From Thermoplasmata archaeon (GTDB lineage: Archaea; Thermoplasmatota; Thermoplasmata; Lutacidiplasmatales; UBA184): a stretch of 64,000 nucleotides of DNA. Each line of letters starts with the position of its first letter. Position 1 is the stretch's first letter. The stretch lies in the NCBI GenBank assembly GCA_021817245.1, contig JAKAVQ010000010.1:24583-88582 (forward strand), written 5' to 3'. Under the pieces are notes generated by a model. The model saw only the letters and a program-made list of their open reading frames with translations. It searched no databases and had not been told where the DNA came from. This document shows positions 17,781 through 27,018 of this stretch, one piece after another. The translations under genes were made by a program, and so were the position numbers.

Positions 17781-19283
17781 ATGTGGGCCGCCTCGCGCCG
17801 CGCGCTCTCCTCGGTGGAGATGGCCGTCATCGAGGAGAACGCGGTCGCGCTCGGCGTCACGATCGATGCCCTGATGGAGAGCGCCGGTCGCGCCGTCGCC
17901 GAGGAGGTCGTGCGCCACCTTCCGCCGCCTCCGGCCCGGGTCGCGGTCGTCGCCGGCTCGGGCAACAACGGTGGGGACGGGACGTGCGCCACGTTCTACC
18001 TCCAGCAGTGGGGGTACTCGCCCGAGGTGTGGCTCGTTCACCCTCCCTCGGAGATCCGCTCGCGCGCCGCGCGCCGATGCTTCGACCGGATCGAACACCG
18101 CTGTCCCGTGCACGTCCGCGTCCCGCGGCCGGAGGAGCTCGCGACCATGCCGCTCGTGGTTGACGCCCTCCTCGGCACGGGCCAGTCCGACCGGATGCGG
18201 TCTCCCGTCCGGGAAGCCGTCGAGGCGATCCGATCGAGCCGGGCCCCCGTCCTCTCGGTCGACCTCCCGACGGGCGTCGCCGACCCCGAGGGACTGCGGC
18301 CGTCGTGGACCGTGACGTTCACCACCGTGAAGGAGGAGATCGCGCGCGGGAACGCGGGGCAGGTCGCCGTCCGGGAGATCGGGATCCCGCCCGACGCTTG
18401 GCGGCGGACCGGTCCGGGCGAGTTCCTCCTTTTCCGCGTGCCGAGCGGCACGTCCGACCGGGGCCGGACGGGCCGTCTGATCGTGGTGGGAGGGGGCCCG
18501 TACGCGGGCGCACCGGCCCTCGCCGGCCTCGCGGCGCTGCGCTCGGGGGCGGAGCGGGCGACGATCGTCGCTCCCCACGGCGCGAGCGAGTCGGTCCAAT
18601 CGTTCAGCCCGAACCTCGTCGTCCGGGCGGTCGGCCTCGGACGCTTTCGCCCGAACGACGTTCCCGAGATCCTCGAGTTCGTGCGCGCGGCACCCCCCCG
18701 GGCGCTCGCGGTCGGCATGGGGGCGGGGGCGCATCCCGAGACGATCGAGGCGCTCCGCACGTTACTGCGGGAGCTCGTGGGAACCGTCCCGCTCGTCGTG
18801 GACGCCGACGCGCTCGCCGCGCTTCCCACGTCGCAGGAGATCGCCGAGCGGCCGGCGTCGGCCGGCGTCGTCGCGACGCCCAACACGGGCGAGTTCGAGC
18901 GGGTCCTCGGCGGCGTCGCCACCGGCCCGCAGGAGCGGACGAGCGCCGACGTCGCCCGCATCGCGTCGGAGCGCCGGCTCACGTTGCTCGTCAAGGGGCC
19001 GTCGGACCTGGGCTCGGATGGGGAGAGCTCGTTCGAGAATGCGCACCACCACGCGGCGATGACGGTCGCCGGGGCGGGCGACGTGCTCGCCGGGGTGGTC
19101 GCGAGCCTGCTCGCCCAGGGACTCTCCCCGTTGCACGCCGCCCGCCTCGGCACGTACTGGACCGGCGAGGCCGGTCAGCGCGCGGCCGCACGCCGGGGGT
19201 TCGGGCTGCTCGCGACGGACGTCCTCGACGAACTGCCGGGGGCCTTGGTCGCGGGGCTCGAGCGGGTCCACCGCGCCGCGTAG
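17781..19283 (+). CDS. nnr: Bifunctional NAD(P)HX epimerase / ADP-dependent dehydratase
   Basis: Repair enzyme of 500 residues for damaged NAD(P)H hydrates. The N-terminal YjeF_N epimerase domain (about residues 1-215) has GSGNNGGDGTCATFYLQQWGY and VVDALLGTGQ. The C-terminal YjeF_C dehydratase domain has GRLIVVGGGPYAGAPALAGLAALRSGAERATIVAP, LVVDADALAALP, ATPNTGEFERVLG, TLLVKGPSD and the nucleotide motif VAGAGDVLAGVVASLLAQG. The fused arrangement is usual in archaea. The ATG is 11 bases after the aIF1A stop, so the two are likely co-transcribed. Confidence 0.96.
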   Translation: MWAASRRALSSVEMAVIEENAVALGVTIDALMESAGRAVAEEVVRHLPPPPARVAVVAGSGNNGGDGTCATFYLQQWGYSPEVWLVHPPSEIRSRAARRCFDRIEHRCPVHVRVPRPEELATMPLVVDALLGTGQSDRMRSPVREAVEAIRSSRAPVLSVDLPTGVADPEGLRPSWTVTFTTVKEEIARGNAGQVAVREIGIPPDAWRRTGPGEFLLFRVPSGTSDRGRTGRLIVVGGGPYAGAPALAGLAALRSGAERATIVAPHGASESVQSFSPNLVVRAVGLGRFRPNDVPEILEFVRAAPPRALAVGMGAGAHPETIEALRTLLRELVGTVPLVVDADALAALPTSQEIAERPASAGVVATPNTGEFERVLGGVATGPQERTSADVARIASERRLTLLVKGPSDLGSDGESSFENAHHHAAMTVAGAGDVLAGVVASLLAQGLSPLHAARLGTYWTGEAGQRAAARRGFGLLATDVLDELPGALVAGLERVHRAA

Positions 19284-19704
19284 AACCGGGCCGCGCGCTC
19301 GGAAGGCGTCCGGCCCCCGGACCTCTCGGTCGAGGGGGTCGATGGGTGCGTCCGCCCGGGCTCGCGAGCGGAACGGGGACGGCCGGGGGCCCGACCAATG
19401 CCGGTCGGCGCGTGCCGACGCTCCGGTTCCGACTCGCCCGGGAGAGACCGCGGGGCACGTGCGCCGGGGCTCCTTCGAAACCGGGGACTCCGAGCGTGGC
19501 CGGTCGGCGAGGACGGTCTGCGGCGCATTCGCCCCGTTCTTCGTGGTCGTCCGAAGGCTCGGAGACGGGGCATCGCGCCACGTACGCGTCGGCCGGAACC
19601 GGCCCCTCGGGCCAGCCCCGTTCGCCCGCGAACGCCCCCGCGCAGGATGCGAGGGCGCCGACCGCGCGCGAGGAACGGACGCGCCCAGCCGGGGGATTCC
19701 ACGT
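19284..19704. other. 421-base region without a recognised gene
   Basis: Long open frames exist on both strands but their translations are arginine/proline/glycine-rich, as expected for shadow frames in GC-rich DNA, and none resembles a family. No TATA-like element and no tRNA T-arm pattern is visible. It lies between the convergent nnr and bud32 genes, so it is not needed as a promoter region. Confidence 0.5.
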
Positions 19705-20358
19705 CTAGGCGTAGCGGACGCGGCCGCGGATCGCCTTCGCCCGCGCTCGGACGGCCGACTCGCCGCGAGGATTCCCTTCGGCGTACCCCTCATGGAACGA
19801 TCGGACGAGCTGGTCGGCGTTCGAGTGAAGCGCACGGAGGTCCTCCTCGACCAGATGGAGGTCGATCCCGAGCTCCTCGACGCCCGGGTTGCGCGAGCCC
19901 ATCGACAGGTCGAGGAAGGCGGGCGGCTGGAGGGGGCCGTTCGGGAACAGAACGTTCGAGCTCGTGAGGTCACCGTGGGCGATCGACCCGGCGTGCAGTC
20001 GTCCCAGCGCGAGGCCGAATCCGCGGACGGCCGCGACCACGGAGGAAGCCGGGATCGCGGGGTCCTCGAGGAGCTGGCGGAGCGTCGGTCCCGGCAGCTC
20101 CTCGAGAATCAACCGGTGGCGAGGGAGGTCGATGTCGTAGACGATCGGGGTCCGCACGCCGAGGCGACGCGCGTCGACGAGGAGACGCGCCTCGGTACGG
20201 GTCCGCTCGCGCCTCAGCCGCTCGTCGAGCGCCTTCGGACGGTACGATTTGAGGTCGCGCTCCTTGAGGAGGGCCGGGAACCCCCACCAGTCGACCCGAC
20301 GGATCGTGGCTTCCGCGCCGCGAGAGAGCGGCCGCTCGGCGGCGGGGGGGTCGTCCAT
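19705..20358 (-). CDS. bud32: KEOPS complex kinase/ATPase Bud32
   Basis: Small atypical protein kinase of 217 residues that works with Kae1 in t6A tRNA modification. The catalytic lysine is in ALLKERDLKSYRP. IRRERT-type text (LRRERTRTEARLLVDARRLGVRTP) is the family's helix C. The catalytic loop is SIAHGDLTSSNVLF and the metal site FLDLSMGS replaces DFG. The C-terminal RGRVRYA corresponds to the basic tail needed in Bud32. It is a stand-alone kinase, not the Kae1-Bud32 fusion of many Euryarchaeota; Kae1 is not in the window. The agmatinase gene ends six bases upstream of its start. Confidence 0.93.
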   Translation of the reverse strand: MDDPPAAERPLSRGAEATIRRVDWWGFPALLKERDLKSYRPKALDERLRRERTRTEARLLVDARRLGVRTPIVYDIDLPRHRLILEELPGPTLRQLLEDPAIPASSVVAAVRGFGLALGRLHAGSIAHGDLTSSNVLFPNGPLQPPAFLDLSMGSRNPGVEELGIDLHLVEEDLRALHSNADQLVRSFHEGYAEGNPRGESAVRARAKAIRGRVRYA

Positions 20359-20364
20359 CGGACC

Positions 20365-21240
20365 CTAGCGGCCCTTCCGGGCCTGAAGGATGCGGGCGAT
20401 CGCCTCGCGCGCGAGGCGAGCCGCGAGCGCGCTCGTGTTGCCGTTGTCGTAGTGCGGGCTCACTTCCATGATGTCGAGTCCCGCGAGCCGGGGGGCCGCT
20501 TGGTCGATGACATACTTCACGTCGCGGGGGGTGAGGCCGAACGGCTCGGGGGTGCCGGTACCCCCCGCGTAGGCAGGGTCGATCGCGTCGATGTCGAGCG
20601 AGATGTAGATCCGCTCCGTCTTCAGCATGTTCAACGCTCGCTGGACGGACGCCGAGATCCCCTCCTTCGCGATCTCGTGGGCGGTAACGATGGACATCCC
20701 GATCGACCGGTTGTCGTCGACCTCCTCGTGCGACACCGACCGGACCCCGAGGACGACGATGTTGCGCGCGCCGACCTTCTCGAGGATCCGGCGGGAGGAG
20801 CAGGCGTGGCTGCGCGCGTCGCCGAGGTAGCTCGCGCGGAAGTCCATGTGCGCGTCCAGGTAGAGGACCCCCAGGCTCGGCGCGCCGTCCGGATACGCCT
20901 CGACGACCGGCGGAGAGCACGCGTGGTCCCCGCCGAGGACGATCGGAACCTTCTTCGCCGCGTAGATCGGACGGATCTCCTCGCGCAGCGCCCCGACCAT
21001 ATCGGCCGCGCTGCCGAACTCCTCGGTGTTTCCGAGGTCGTGGATCGGGGCGTCCGAGAGGTCGATGCCGGTCTCGAGGTCGTAGGACTCGAAGTTCCAC
21101 GAGTGTGTCCGGATCGAATCCGGACCGAAGCGGGCGCCCGGCCGGAACGATGTCGTGCGGTCGAACGGGACCCCCACGATGACGAACTCGGCGTCCTCGA
21201 AAGAGGCCCGGGCGTCGGCGAACGTCGTCGGCCGCTGCAC
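20365..21240 (-). CDS. speB: Agmatinase / ureohydrolase
   Basis: Binuclear manganese enzyme of 291 residues that hydrolyses agmatine to putrescine and urea. Metal ligands are seen in VLGGDHACSPP, LYLDAHMDFRASY and ISLDIDAIDPAYAGGTGTPEPFGLT; the last is the ureohydrolase signature. VGVPFDRTTSFRPGARFGPDSIR at the N terminus is typical of archaeal SpeB. A TATA element (CTTATAG on the minus strand, 21259-21265) lies about 20-25 bases upstream. Arginase-like alternatives such as guanidinobutyrase cannot be ruled out. bud32 follows at once, suggesting joint transcription. Confidence 0.93.
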   Translation of the reverse strand: MQRPTTFADARASFEDAEFVIVGVPFDRTTSFRPGARFGPDSIRTHSWNFESYDLETGIDLSDAPIHDLGNTEEFGSAADMVGALREEIRPIYAAKKVPIVLGGDHACSPPVVEAYPDGAPSLGVLYLDAHMDFRASYLGDARSHACSSRRILEKVGARNIVVLGVRSVSHEEVDDNRSIGMSIVTAHEIAKEGISASVQRALNMLKTERIYISLDIDAIDPAYAGGTGTPEPFGLTPRDVKYVIDQAAPRLAGLDIMEVSPHYDNGNTSALAARLAREAIARILQARKGR

Positions 21241-21289
21241 GACGGGGCGACAACCGTGCCCTATAAGAATCGGCGCCTGGCCGGCGAGG

Positions 21290-22477
21290 CTACGGCGGGC
21301 CGTTCGCGGCCGCCGGCGGTCGGTGGAGGCGACCCCGAACGGTCGGCCCGCCGTAGACGAGCTGAAGGGCGACCAACGAGACCACGGTCACCCCGATCGC
21401 CATCGCGAGGAGCCCGGGGTACCCGCCGAACTCGATCGCGACCGCGCCGACGAGCGGTCCGAGGCTCCAGAGCGAGGAGTTGACGAGGGCGAAGACGCCC
21501 AGGTACTCCGCCCGGCGGTCGGCCGGAGCTATCCGGGCGACCCAAGCGCTCATCGCCGGGTTGAGCCAAGAGATCCCCGCGCTGCGAACCGCCTGGGCGG
21601 GAACGACCTCCTCCCACGTCGTCGCGGCCAGGAAGATCCCATACGCGGCGAGGCTCAGGACCGTCCCGTACCAGATCCCGCGGATCTCGCCGAAACGGTC
21701 GACCAGCCGCCCGAGGGGGAGCGAAATGACGGCGGCGGTCAGCAGACCTCCGACGGCGACCAGGCTCACCTCGAAGCTGTTCGCGCCGAGGCCTGCGGCG
21801 AGGAAACCGTAGAACGTCGCCACCGCTCCGCTCCCGATCGAGCGGACCGACACCACGAGCGAGAACGACACGACGGGCTTGAGCTCGCTCAACGGGCGGC
21901 TCCGCGCGCGGGGGCGCTCGAGGCGGACGTCGGGGACGAGGAAGACCACCACGAGGAGCGTCCCGACCATGATCGCGACGACGAACGGGAAGAGCGCCTC
22001 GAGGCCGAACGCGAGCGTGACGACGCCGGCGACCAGAAACCCCGCGACCCCACCCGCGTTCGACGTGGCGTTGAGGAGCCCGTACCCTTCGCCGCGTTCC
22101 TGGGTTCGGGTGAGGTCCGCGACGTACGCGGTGTAGGCCGGTCCCCCGATCGCGAGGAGGACGACGGCGGTGATGAAGAGCCCGCCGGCGAAGAGATACC
22201 CCGGAGCGAACGTGATCGCGAGGAAGACGGGGAGCGCGGCCGCCTCGCCGACCAGGAGGAACGGTCGCCGGCGACCCCACCGGTCGGAAAGGCGGCCGAC
22301 CCAGGGGCCGATCAGGCTCGCGGGCAGCCAGCCGAGGGTGAGGATCGTCAGCGCGATCGGGAGGGTCGCCCCTTTCACCTCGACAAGGTACAGCGGCAGG
22401 AAGACGAGGAACAGGCCTCCGCGGTTGCTCGCGAGGAGCGAGTAGAGCGAGAGCGACAGGAGCTGGCGCGAAACCAT
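21290..22477 (-). CDS. Major facilitator superfamily transporter
   Basis: Twelve-helix secondary carrier of 395 residues. Between helices 2 and 3 it has the MFS signature LIGPWVGRLSDRWGRRRPFLLVGE, and the repeated form ISLPLGRLVDRFGEIRGI occurs at the start of the second half. The protein is hydrophobic throughout, with a short central loop (RLERPRARSRPLSELKP). Substrate and direction of transport cannot be read. The start ATG is followed by QLLSLSLYSLLASNRGGLFLVFLPLYL. It lies between convergent or divergent neighbours and is not in an obvious operon. Confidence 0.88.
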   Translation of the reverse strand: MVSRQLLSLSLYSLLASNRGGLFLVFLPLYLVEVKGATLPIALTILTLGWLPASLIGPWVGRLSDRWGRRRPFLLVGEAAALPVFLAITFAPGYLFAGGLFITAVVLLAIGGPAYTAYVADLTRTQERGEGYGLLNATSNAGGVAGFLVAGVVTLAFGLEALFPFVVAIMVGTLLVVVFLVPDVRLERPRARSRPLSELKPVVSFSLVVSVRSIGSGAVATFYGFLAAGLGANSFEVSLVAVGGLLTAAVISLPLGRLVDRFGEIRGIWYGTVLSLAAYGIFLAATTWEEVVPAQAVRSAGISWLNPAMSAWVARIAPADRRAEYLGVFALVNSSLWSLGPLVGAVAIEFGGYPGLLAMAIGVTVVSLVALQLVYGGPTVRGRLHRPPAAANGPP

Positions 22478-22655
22478 GCGCGCGCGAGAAGGGCCGGCTA
22501 CTTACGTCCAAGCGCCTCCGCACCGCCGGGACCTTCACAGACCCGAGGGGAGCGGTCGGGGATCCGACGAGGGTGAGGTCGCGCCGGTTCCGCCCCGAGA
22601 AAGGGCGGGGCGGGGGACGCATTAAGAGGGGGTATCCGCCTCTCCCCGACGGGAG

Positions 22656-23447
22656 ATGTCGATGGCCGAGGGAGAGAAGGTCGGACGCCGGAGCGAAGGG
22701 GGCGGCGTCGAGATCCTGGTGATGAAGAACCCGCCGGTGAACGCGCTGAGCACCGCGCTCCTCGCCGACCTCCGCCGCGAGGTCGAGGCGCTCGGAGCGG
22801 ACGCGGAAGTACGGGCGGTGATCCTCACGGGCGACGGCCAGTACTTCAGCGCCGGGGCCGACCTCAAGGAGATGGCCACGATGGACCTCGCGAACGCCCC
22901 GGCGGTCGTCCGCCGCGGCCACGAGCTCTTCGGTCAGATCGCGGGCCTCCCGGTCCCGGTGATTGCCGCGGTCAACGGCCTCGCGCTCGGCGGCGGCCTC
23001 GAGCTCGCGCTCGCCTGCGACCTCCGGGTCGCGGGCGAGTCGGCCAAGCTGGGGGCTCCCGAGGTCAACTACGGACTCATGCCGGCGTACGGCGGCACCC
23101 AGCGGCTGCCGCGGCTCGTCGGGGTCTCGAAGGCGAAGGAGCTCATCTTCACCGGGGCGATGATCTCGGCGGCGGAAGCGCTCAAGATCGGCCTCGTCAA
23201 CAAGACCGTCCCGGCGGGCCAAGAGTTGCGCGCCGCTCGCGACCTCGCGCACACGATCGCCGAGCGCGCCCCCAAGGCCGTCCGGGCGGCCAAGCGATCG
23301 ATCTCGGAGGGGATCCAGCTCCCGCTCGCCGAAGGGATCGAGGGGGAGGCGCGCCTCTTCGAGACCGAAGTGCTCCCGAGCCAGGACCTCGCCGAGGGTA
23401 TCGTCGCCTTCGCCGAGCGCCGCCCGCCCAAGTTCCGGGGGGAGTGA
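22656..23447 (+). CDS. Enoyl-CoA hydratase/isomerase
   Basis: Crotonase-fold enzyme of 263 residues, hydrating 2-enoyl-CoA in beta-oxidation. The oxyanion holes are formed by GQYFSAGADLKEMA and AVNGLALGGGLELALACDLRVAG. The second of the two usual catalytic glutamates lies in APEVNYGLMPAYGGTQRLPRL, which reads N-Y-G-L-M-P. VNKTVPAGQELRAA and AFAERRPPKFRG complete the family pattern. The stop overlaps the start of the second acyl-CoA dehydrogenase (GTGA). A CATTAAGAG element about 30 bases upstream is a possible TATA box. Confidence 0.94.
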   Translation: MSMAEGEKVGRRSEGGGVEILVMKNPPVNALSTALLADLRREVEALGADAEVRAVILTGDGQYFSAGADLKEMATMDLANAPAVVRRGHELFGQIAGLPVPVIAAVNGLALGGGLELALACDLRVAGESAKLGAPEVNYGLMPAYGGTQRLPRLVGVSKAKELIFTGAMISAAEALKIGLVNKTVPAGQELRAARDLAHTIAERAPKAVRAAKRSISEGIQLPLAEGIEGEARLFETEVLPSQDLAEGIVAFAERRPPKFRGE

Positions 23448-24643
23448 CCGTGGCGATCGAGTTCTCGTTCACCGCCGACCAGGAGGCCTTCCGCGACGCG
23501 GTGCGCGCGTTCCTCGCGAAGGAGGTCGCCCCGGTCGTGGCCGAGATGGACGAAACGGAGGAGTTCCCGACCGCGACCGTGCGCCGGATGCAGGAGGAAG
23601 GATATTTCGGCGTCCCGATCCCCGAGGAGTACGGCGGGCTCGGCCTCGGGAAGGTCGGCTACTGCCTCTTCCTCGAAGAGCTCGGGAAGGTCGACGCCTC
23701 CCACGGCACGATCGTCGGGGCGCACACGTCCCTCGGCACGACGCCGCTCCTCTCGTACGGGACCGAGGAGCAAAAGCAGCGTTGGCTCGTTCCCGCGGCG
23801 AAGGGCGAGAAGCTGCTCGCCTTCAGCCTGACCGAGCCCGGATCGGGCAGCGACTCCGGGGCGGTCCACACGGTCGCGGAAAAGCACGGCGACGGCTTCT
23901 CGATCACCGGCAACAAGATCTACGTGTCGAACGGTCGCGAAGCCGACACGGTCGTGCTGATGGCCGCGAACAACGTCTCGCTCGGCCCGAACGGCGGCGT
24001 GACGGCGTTCCTCGTCGACACGGACCTCCCCGGCTTCAAGGTCGGACGGTGCGAGAAGAAGATGGGCCTCCACGGCACGTCGACGGCGGAGCTGATCCTC
24101 GACCACGTCGAGGTCGGCCCGGACCGCGTCCTCGGCGAGGTCGGCAAAGGGTTCCACGTCGCGATGACCGCGCTCGACGTCGGCCGGGTCTCGCTCGGTG
24201 CCGCGTCGCTCGGTGGCATGCAGGCCGCTACCCAGCAGGCGGTCGACTTCTCGAAGAATCGCACCCAGTTCGGTCTTCCCATCAGCGAGTACGAGGCGAT
24301 CCAGTTCAAGATCGCCGACATGGCGATGCGGATCTCGGCGCTCCGCTACCTCGTGTACCACGCCGCCGCGCGCCAGGACCGGATGGGCCCCGACCCGAAG
24401 TCGTGGAGCCGGCTCGAGCGGTACGACAAGACCCGAGAGGCGGCGACCGTGAAGTGCCTCGCGTCGGAGTGGGCGAGCGAGGTGATCGACGAGGCGCTCC
24501 AGATCCACGGCGGGCTCGGTTACATCCGCGGGACGCCGATCGAGCGGGCGTACCGCGACGCCCGCATCAGCGAGATCTTCGAGGGGACCAACGAGATCCA
24601 GCGCCTCGTCGTCTCGCGCGACGTCCTCGGCCGGGGGCTCTAG
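23444..24643 (+). CDS. Acyl-CoA dehydrogenase (second copy)
   Basis: FAD-dependent dehydrogenase of 399 residues. Signature blocks are LLAFSLTEPGSGSDSGAVHTVAE, ITGNKIYVSNG, KKMGLHGTSTAELILDHVEVG and NRTQFGLPISEYEAIQFKIADMA. The C-terminal LGYIRGTPIERAYRDARISEIFEGTNEIQRLVVSRDVLG has the catalytic glutamate position in FEGTNEIQ. GTG at 23444 overlaps the hydratase stop; a second GTG two codons later is an equal alternative. It differs clearly from the copy at 11440, so the two probably handle different acyl chains and share the one ETF. Confidence 0.94.
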   Translation: MTVAIEFSFTADQEAFRDAVRAFLAKEVAPVVAEMDETEEFPTATVRRMQEEGYFGVPIPEEYGGLGLGKVGYCLFLEELGKVDASHGTIVGAHTSLGTTPLLSYGTEEQKQRWLVPAAKGEKLLAFSLTEPGSGSDSGAVHTVAEKHGDGFSITGNKIYVSNGREADTVVLMAANNVSLGPNGGVTAFLVDTDLPGFKVGRCEKKMGLHGTSTAELILDHVEVGPDRVLGEVGKGFHVAMTALDVGRVSLGAASLGGMQAATQQAVDFSKNRTQFGLPISEYEAIQFKIADMAMRISALRYLVYHAAARQDRMGPDPKSWSRLERYDKTREAATVKCLASEWASEVIDEALQIHGGLGYIRGTPIERAYRDARISEIFEGTNEIQRLVVSRDVLGRGL

Positions 24644-24834
24644 GCTCCCGGGACCCCTCCCGTCCTTCCGCCGACGCGGGAGCGGCGCGCTCGCCGTCGT
24701 CCGGGATTCGGCGGCGGACGAGAGCCCACGGGGGACCCGGTTACCGCCGGGGCGAGGGCAGGAGATCGGGGCCCCGCCCGCGGAACGGGCCAAGAACGCG
24801 AGATGGGCCGAGCGGGCCGTCCCCGGGAGCCGGG

Positions 24835-26583
24835 TCACGCGCCGGTCCGGCGCGGCGGAGGGCGAGCCTCCGGTCGCTGCGCCTCGGAAGGACTCGACGG
24901 GTTCGAGGTCGGTTCGCGCAGCACCCGGCGCAGGACCTTCTGCACGCCGCTGCGCGGCAGACTGTCCCGGAACTCGACCGTCCGCGGCGCCTTATAGTGA
25001 GCGATCCGCTCGCGCACGAACGCGATCAGCTCCTCCGCCGTGACGGCCGCGCCGGGCTTCCGCACGACGAACGCTTTGACGACCTCGCCGTGCTCCTCGT
25101 CGGGGACCCCGATCGCGGCGGCGTCGGCCACCGCCGGGTGCTGGAAGAGGACCTCCTCGACCTCGCGCGGGTAGACCTTGAGGCCCGAGACGTTGATCAT
25201 GTCCTTCTTGCGGTCGACGATGTACGCGTAGCCGTCCGCGTCGATCCGGGCGATATCGCCGGTGAGGAACCACCCGTCCTCGAGCACCGCGGCGGTCTCT
25301 TCGGGCTGGTGGTAGTAACCCAGCATCACCTGCGGCCCCCGGACGCTGAGCTCGCCGACCTCGTCGGGCCCGAGCACCCGGTGGGGGTCCTCCGGGTCGA
25401 CGATCCGCTCCTCCGTGTTCGGCAGCGGCAGTCCGATCGACCCGGCCCGACGCTCGCCGGCGACCGGGTTCACGTGCGTCGCCGGCGAAGTCTCGGAGAG
25501 CCCGTACCCCTCGACCAGGCTCGCCCCGGTCAGCGCCTCGAACCGCCGCGCGACCTCGAGGGGCAGCGGGGCCGACCCGCTGAGGCAGAACTTGATCGAG
25601 TGGATCCGGAAGCTGGCGACGTCCGGCTGCTGGTTGAACGCCTGGTAGAGCGCGGGGACGCCGGGGAACTGCGTCGGGCGGTACCGGTCGATCAGCCGGA
25701 GAAGTTCCCGGATCTCGGGCCGGGTCTGGATGACGACGGTCGCCCCGTCGGCGAGGCCCATCAGCATCCCGACCGTGAGGCCGTAGATGTGGAAGAACGG
25801 GATCGCGGCGACGAGGGTCTCGGACCCCGAGATCCGGGTCGTGTTCCACGTGTTCGCCTGCGTTACGTTGGCGACGAGGTTGCGGTGGCTCAGCATCGCC
25901 GCTTTCGGTCGGCCGGTCGTTCCTCCCGTGTACTGGAGGACGGCCACGGTGGTCGAGGGAGCGGCCCGGTAGAGGGGAGGGGCTCCCGGCGTCCGGAGGG
26001 CCGCCCTCAGCGGACGGATCGACGGACCCTCCGGGAAGGCGGTCGGCATCCGCTGCCGGCGGAGCACGCGATTGACGAACGGGCGGGCGTACCAGGGATA
26101 GAGGTCGCGCAACCGGCCGACGTACGCGACCGGCACCTCGTGCTCCGAGCGCACCTTCGCCAGGTTCGGGTAGAGGATCTCGAGCGTCACGATCGCCTTC
26201 GGCTCGGAGTCGCGGAGGAGCCGCACAAGGTCCTGCCCGATGTAGAGGGGGCTCACCTGGACCGCGATCGCGCCGAGCCTGAGGATCCCGAAGAGCGCGA
26301 TGGGGTAGGCGGGGCAGTTCGGCAAGTAGATCGCGACGCGGTCCCCCGGGCCGATCCCGTCCCGAGCGAGCGCCGCCGCGAACCCTTCGCTCTCCCGCCA
26401 GAAGCGACGGTAGGTCCAGGTGGCTCCGTAGTAGACGAGCGCCGTCCGGTCGCCCCACTTCTCAGCGCTCTCGGCGACGAGCTCGGTGAGCATGCGGTCC
26501 GGGATCTCGATCCGCGGAGGCACTCCGGCCGGGTAGCGCCGGACCCACACCGGTGGCACTTCCGGGGTCGGCGAGCTGGCCAT
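24835..26583 (-). CDS. Long-chain acyl-CoA ligase (AMP-forming)
   Basis: Adenylate-forming enzyme of 582 residues that activates fatty acids with ATP and CoA. Motifs in order: YTGGTTGRPKAAMLSHRNLVAN (AMP/P-loop), IPFFHIYGLTVGML, VEGYGLSETSPATHVNP, DGWFLTGDIARIDADGYAYIVDRKKDMI and the catalytic lysine region near the C terminus (LPRSGVQKVLRRVL). The final lysine context is QKVLRR rather than GKILRR, but the lysine itself is kept. Gene order with the thiolase and DUF35 genes on the same strand suggests one fatty-acid oxidation operon. Confidence 0.92.
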   Translation of the reverse strand: MASSPTPEVPPVWVRRYPAGVPPRIEIPDRMLTELVAESAEKWGDRTALVYYGATWTYRRFWRESEGFAAALARDGIGPGDRVAIYLPNCPAYPIALFGILRLGAIAVQVSPLYIGQDLVRLLRDSEPKAIVTLEILYPNLAKVRSEHEVPVAYVGRLRDLYPWYARPFVNRVLRRQRMPTAFPEGPSIRPLRAALRTPGAPPLYRAAPSTTVAVLQYTGGTTGRPKAAMLSHRNLVANVTQANTWNTTRISGSETLVAAIPFFHIYGLTVGMLMGLADGATVVIQTRPEIRELLRLIDRYRPTQFPGVPALYQAFNQQPDVASFRIHSIKFCLSGSAPLPLEVARRFEALTGASLVEGYGLSETSPATHVNPVAGERRAGSIGLPLPNTEERIVDPEDPHRVLGPDEVGELSVRGPQVMLGYYHQPEETAAVLEDGWFLTGDIARIDADGYAYIVDRKKDMINVSGLKVYPREVEEVLFQHPAVADAAAIGVPDEEHGEVVKAFVVRKPGAAVTAEELIAFVRERIAHYKAPRTVEFRDSLPRSGVQKVLRRVLREPTSNPSSPSEAQRPEARPPPRRTGA

Positions 26584-26589
26584 CCGTTC

Positions 26590-27000
26590 CTACCCCGTCG
26601 CGGTCGGCCCGGGGTCCTTGGCGAATTGCACGCCCGGCTTATAACTCGGTACGAACCGGACGCGCTCGCCGATCGACAGGTCCGCCTCGCGCCGCACGGC
26701 CGGCATCCATCCGGTGACGCGGCCGCCGCCGTCGAGCTCGACGACGACGTAGGCGTACGGCGCATCGTTGAGAAACTCGTCGCCCGGCACGCTGAGAACG
26801 GTGAACGCGGCGACCTTCCCGGTCGGTGCGAGCTCGGTCTCGACGAGGTCGGCCGCCCCGCACCGGGAGCACGCGAGCCCCCAGGTCGCGGTGACGAGCC
26901 CGCACGCCGGGCAGCGGAACCCCCTCAGCTTCCCCGCGTCCTCGTAGGCGTGGACGAACTCGTCGATCGTGTGCGGCGCGGACGGTAGCGGTTCGGACAT
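26590..27000 (-). CDS. Zn-ribbon OB-fold protein (DUF35), thiolase partner
   Basis: Small partner protein of 136 residues. A rubredoxin-like zinc ribbon (FRCPACGLVTATWGLACSRCGAADL) is followed by an OB fold (GKVAAFTVLSVPGDEFLNDAPYAYVVVELDGGGRVTGWMP). DUF35 proteins form a channel that shuttles CoA intermediates between a thiolase and a second enzyme, as shown for the archaeal HMG-CoA synthase complex. It lies between the acyl-CoA ligase (six bases) and the thiolase (18 bases), so pairing with this thiolase is very likely. Confidence 0.92.
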   Translation of the reverse strand: MSEPLPSAPHTIDEFVHAYEDAGKLRGFRCPACGLVTATWGLACSRCGAADLVETELAPTGKVAAFTVLSVPGDEFLNDAPYAYVVVELDGGGRVTGWMPAVRREADLSIGERVRFVPSYKPGVQFAKDPGPTATG

Positions 27001-27018
27001 GGTGGATCCCCCCTCGGT

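Noticed and set aside
19398-19967. 189-residue ORF in the gap after nnr
   Set aside because: Its composition is shadow-like, it overlaps bud32 on the other strand, and it has no TATA element or recognisable motif.
22560-22620. GC-rich hairpin CCGCCCC/GGGGCGG-like before the enoyl-CoA hydratase gene
   Set aside because: It could be a terminator or chance pairing in GC-rich DNA. There is no U-run and no conserved element, so no feature was called.
23782-26988. 1068-residue plus-strand ORF antisense to the acyl-CoA ligase
   Set aside because: Long shadow frames are expected at this GC content. It has no family match, and the opposite strand encodes a complete adenylate-forming enzyme.
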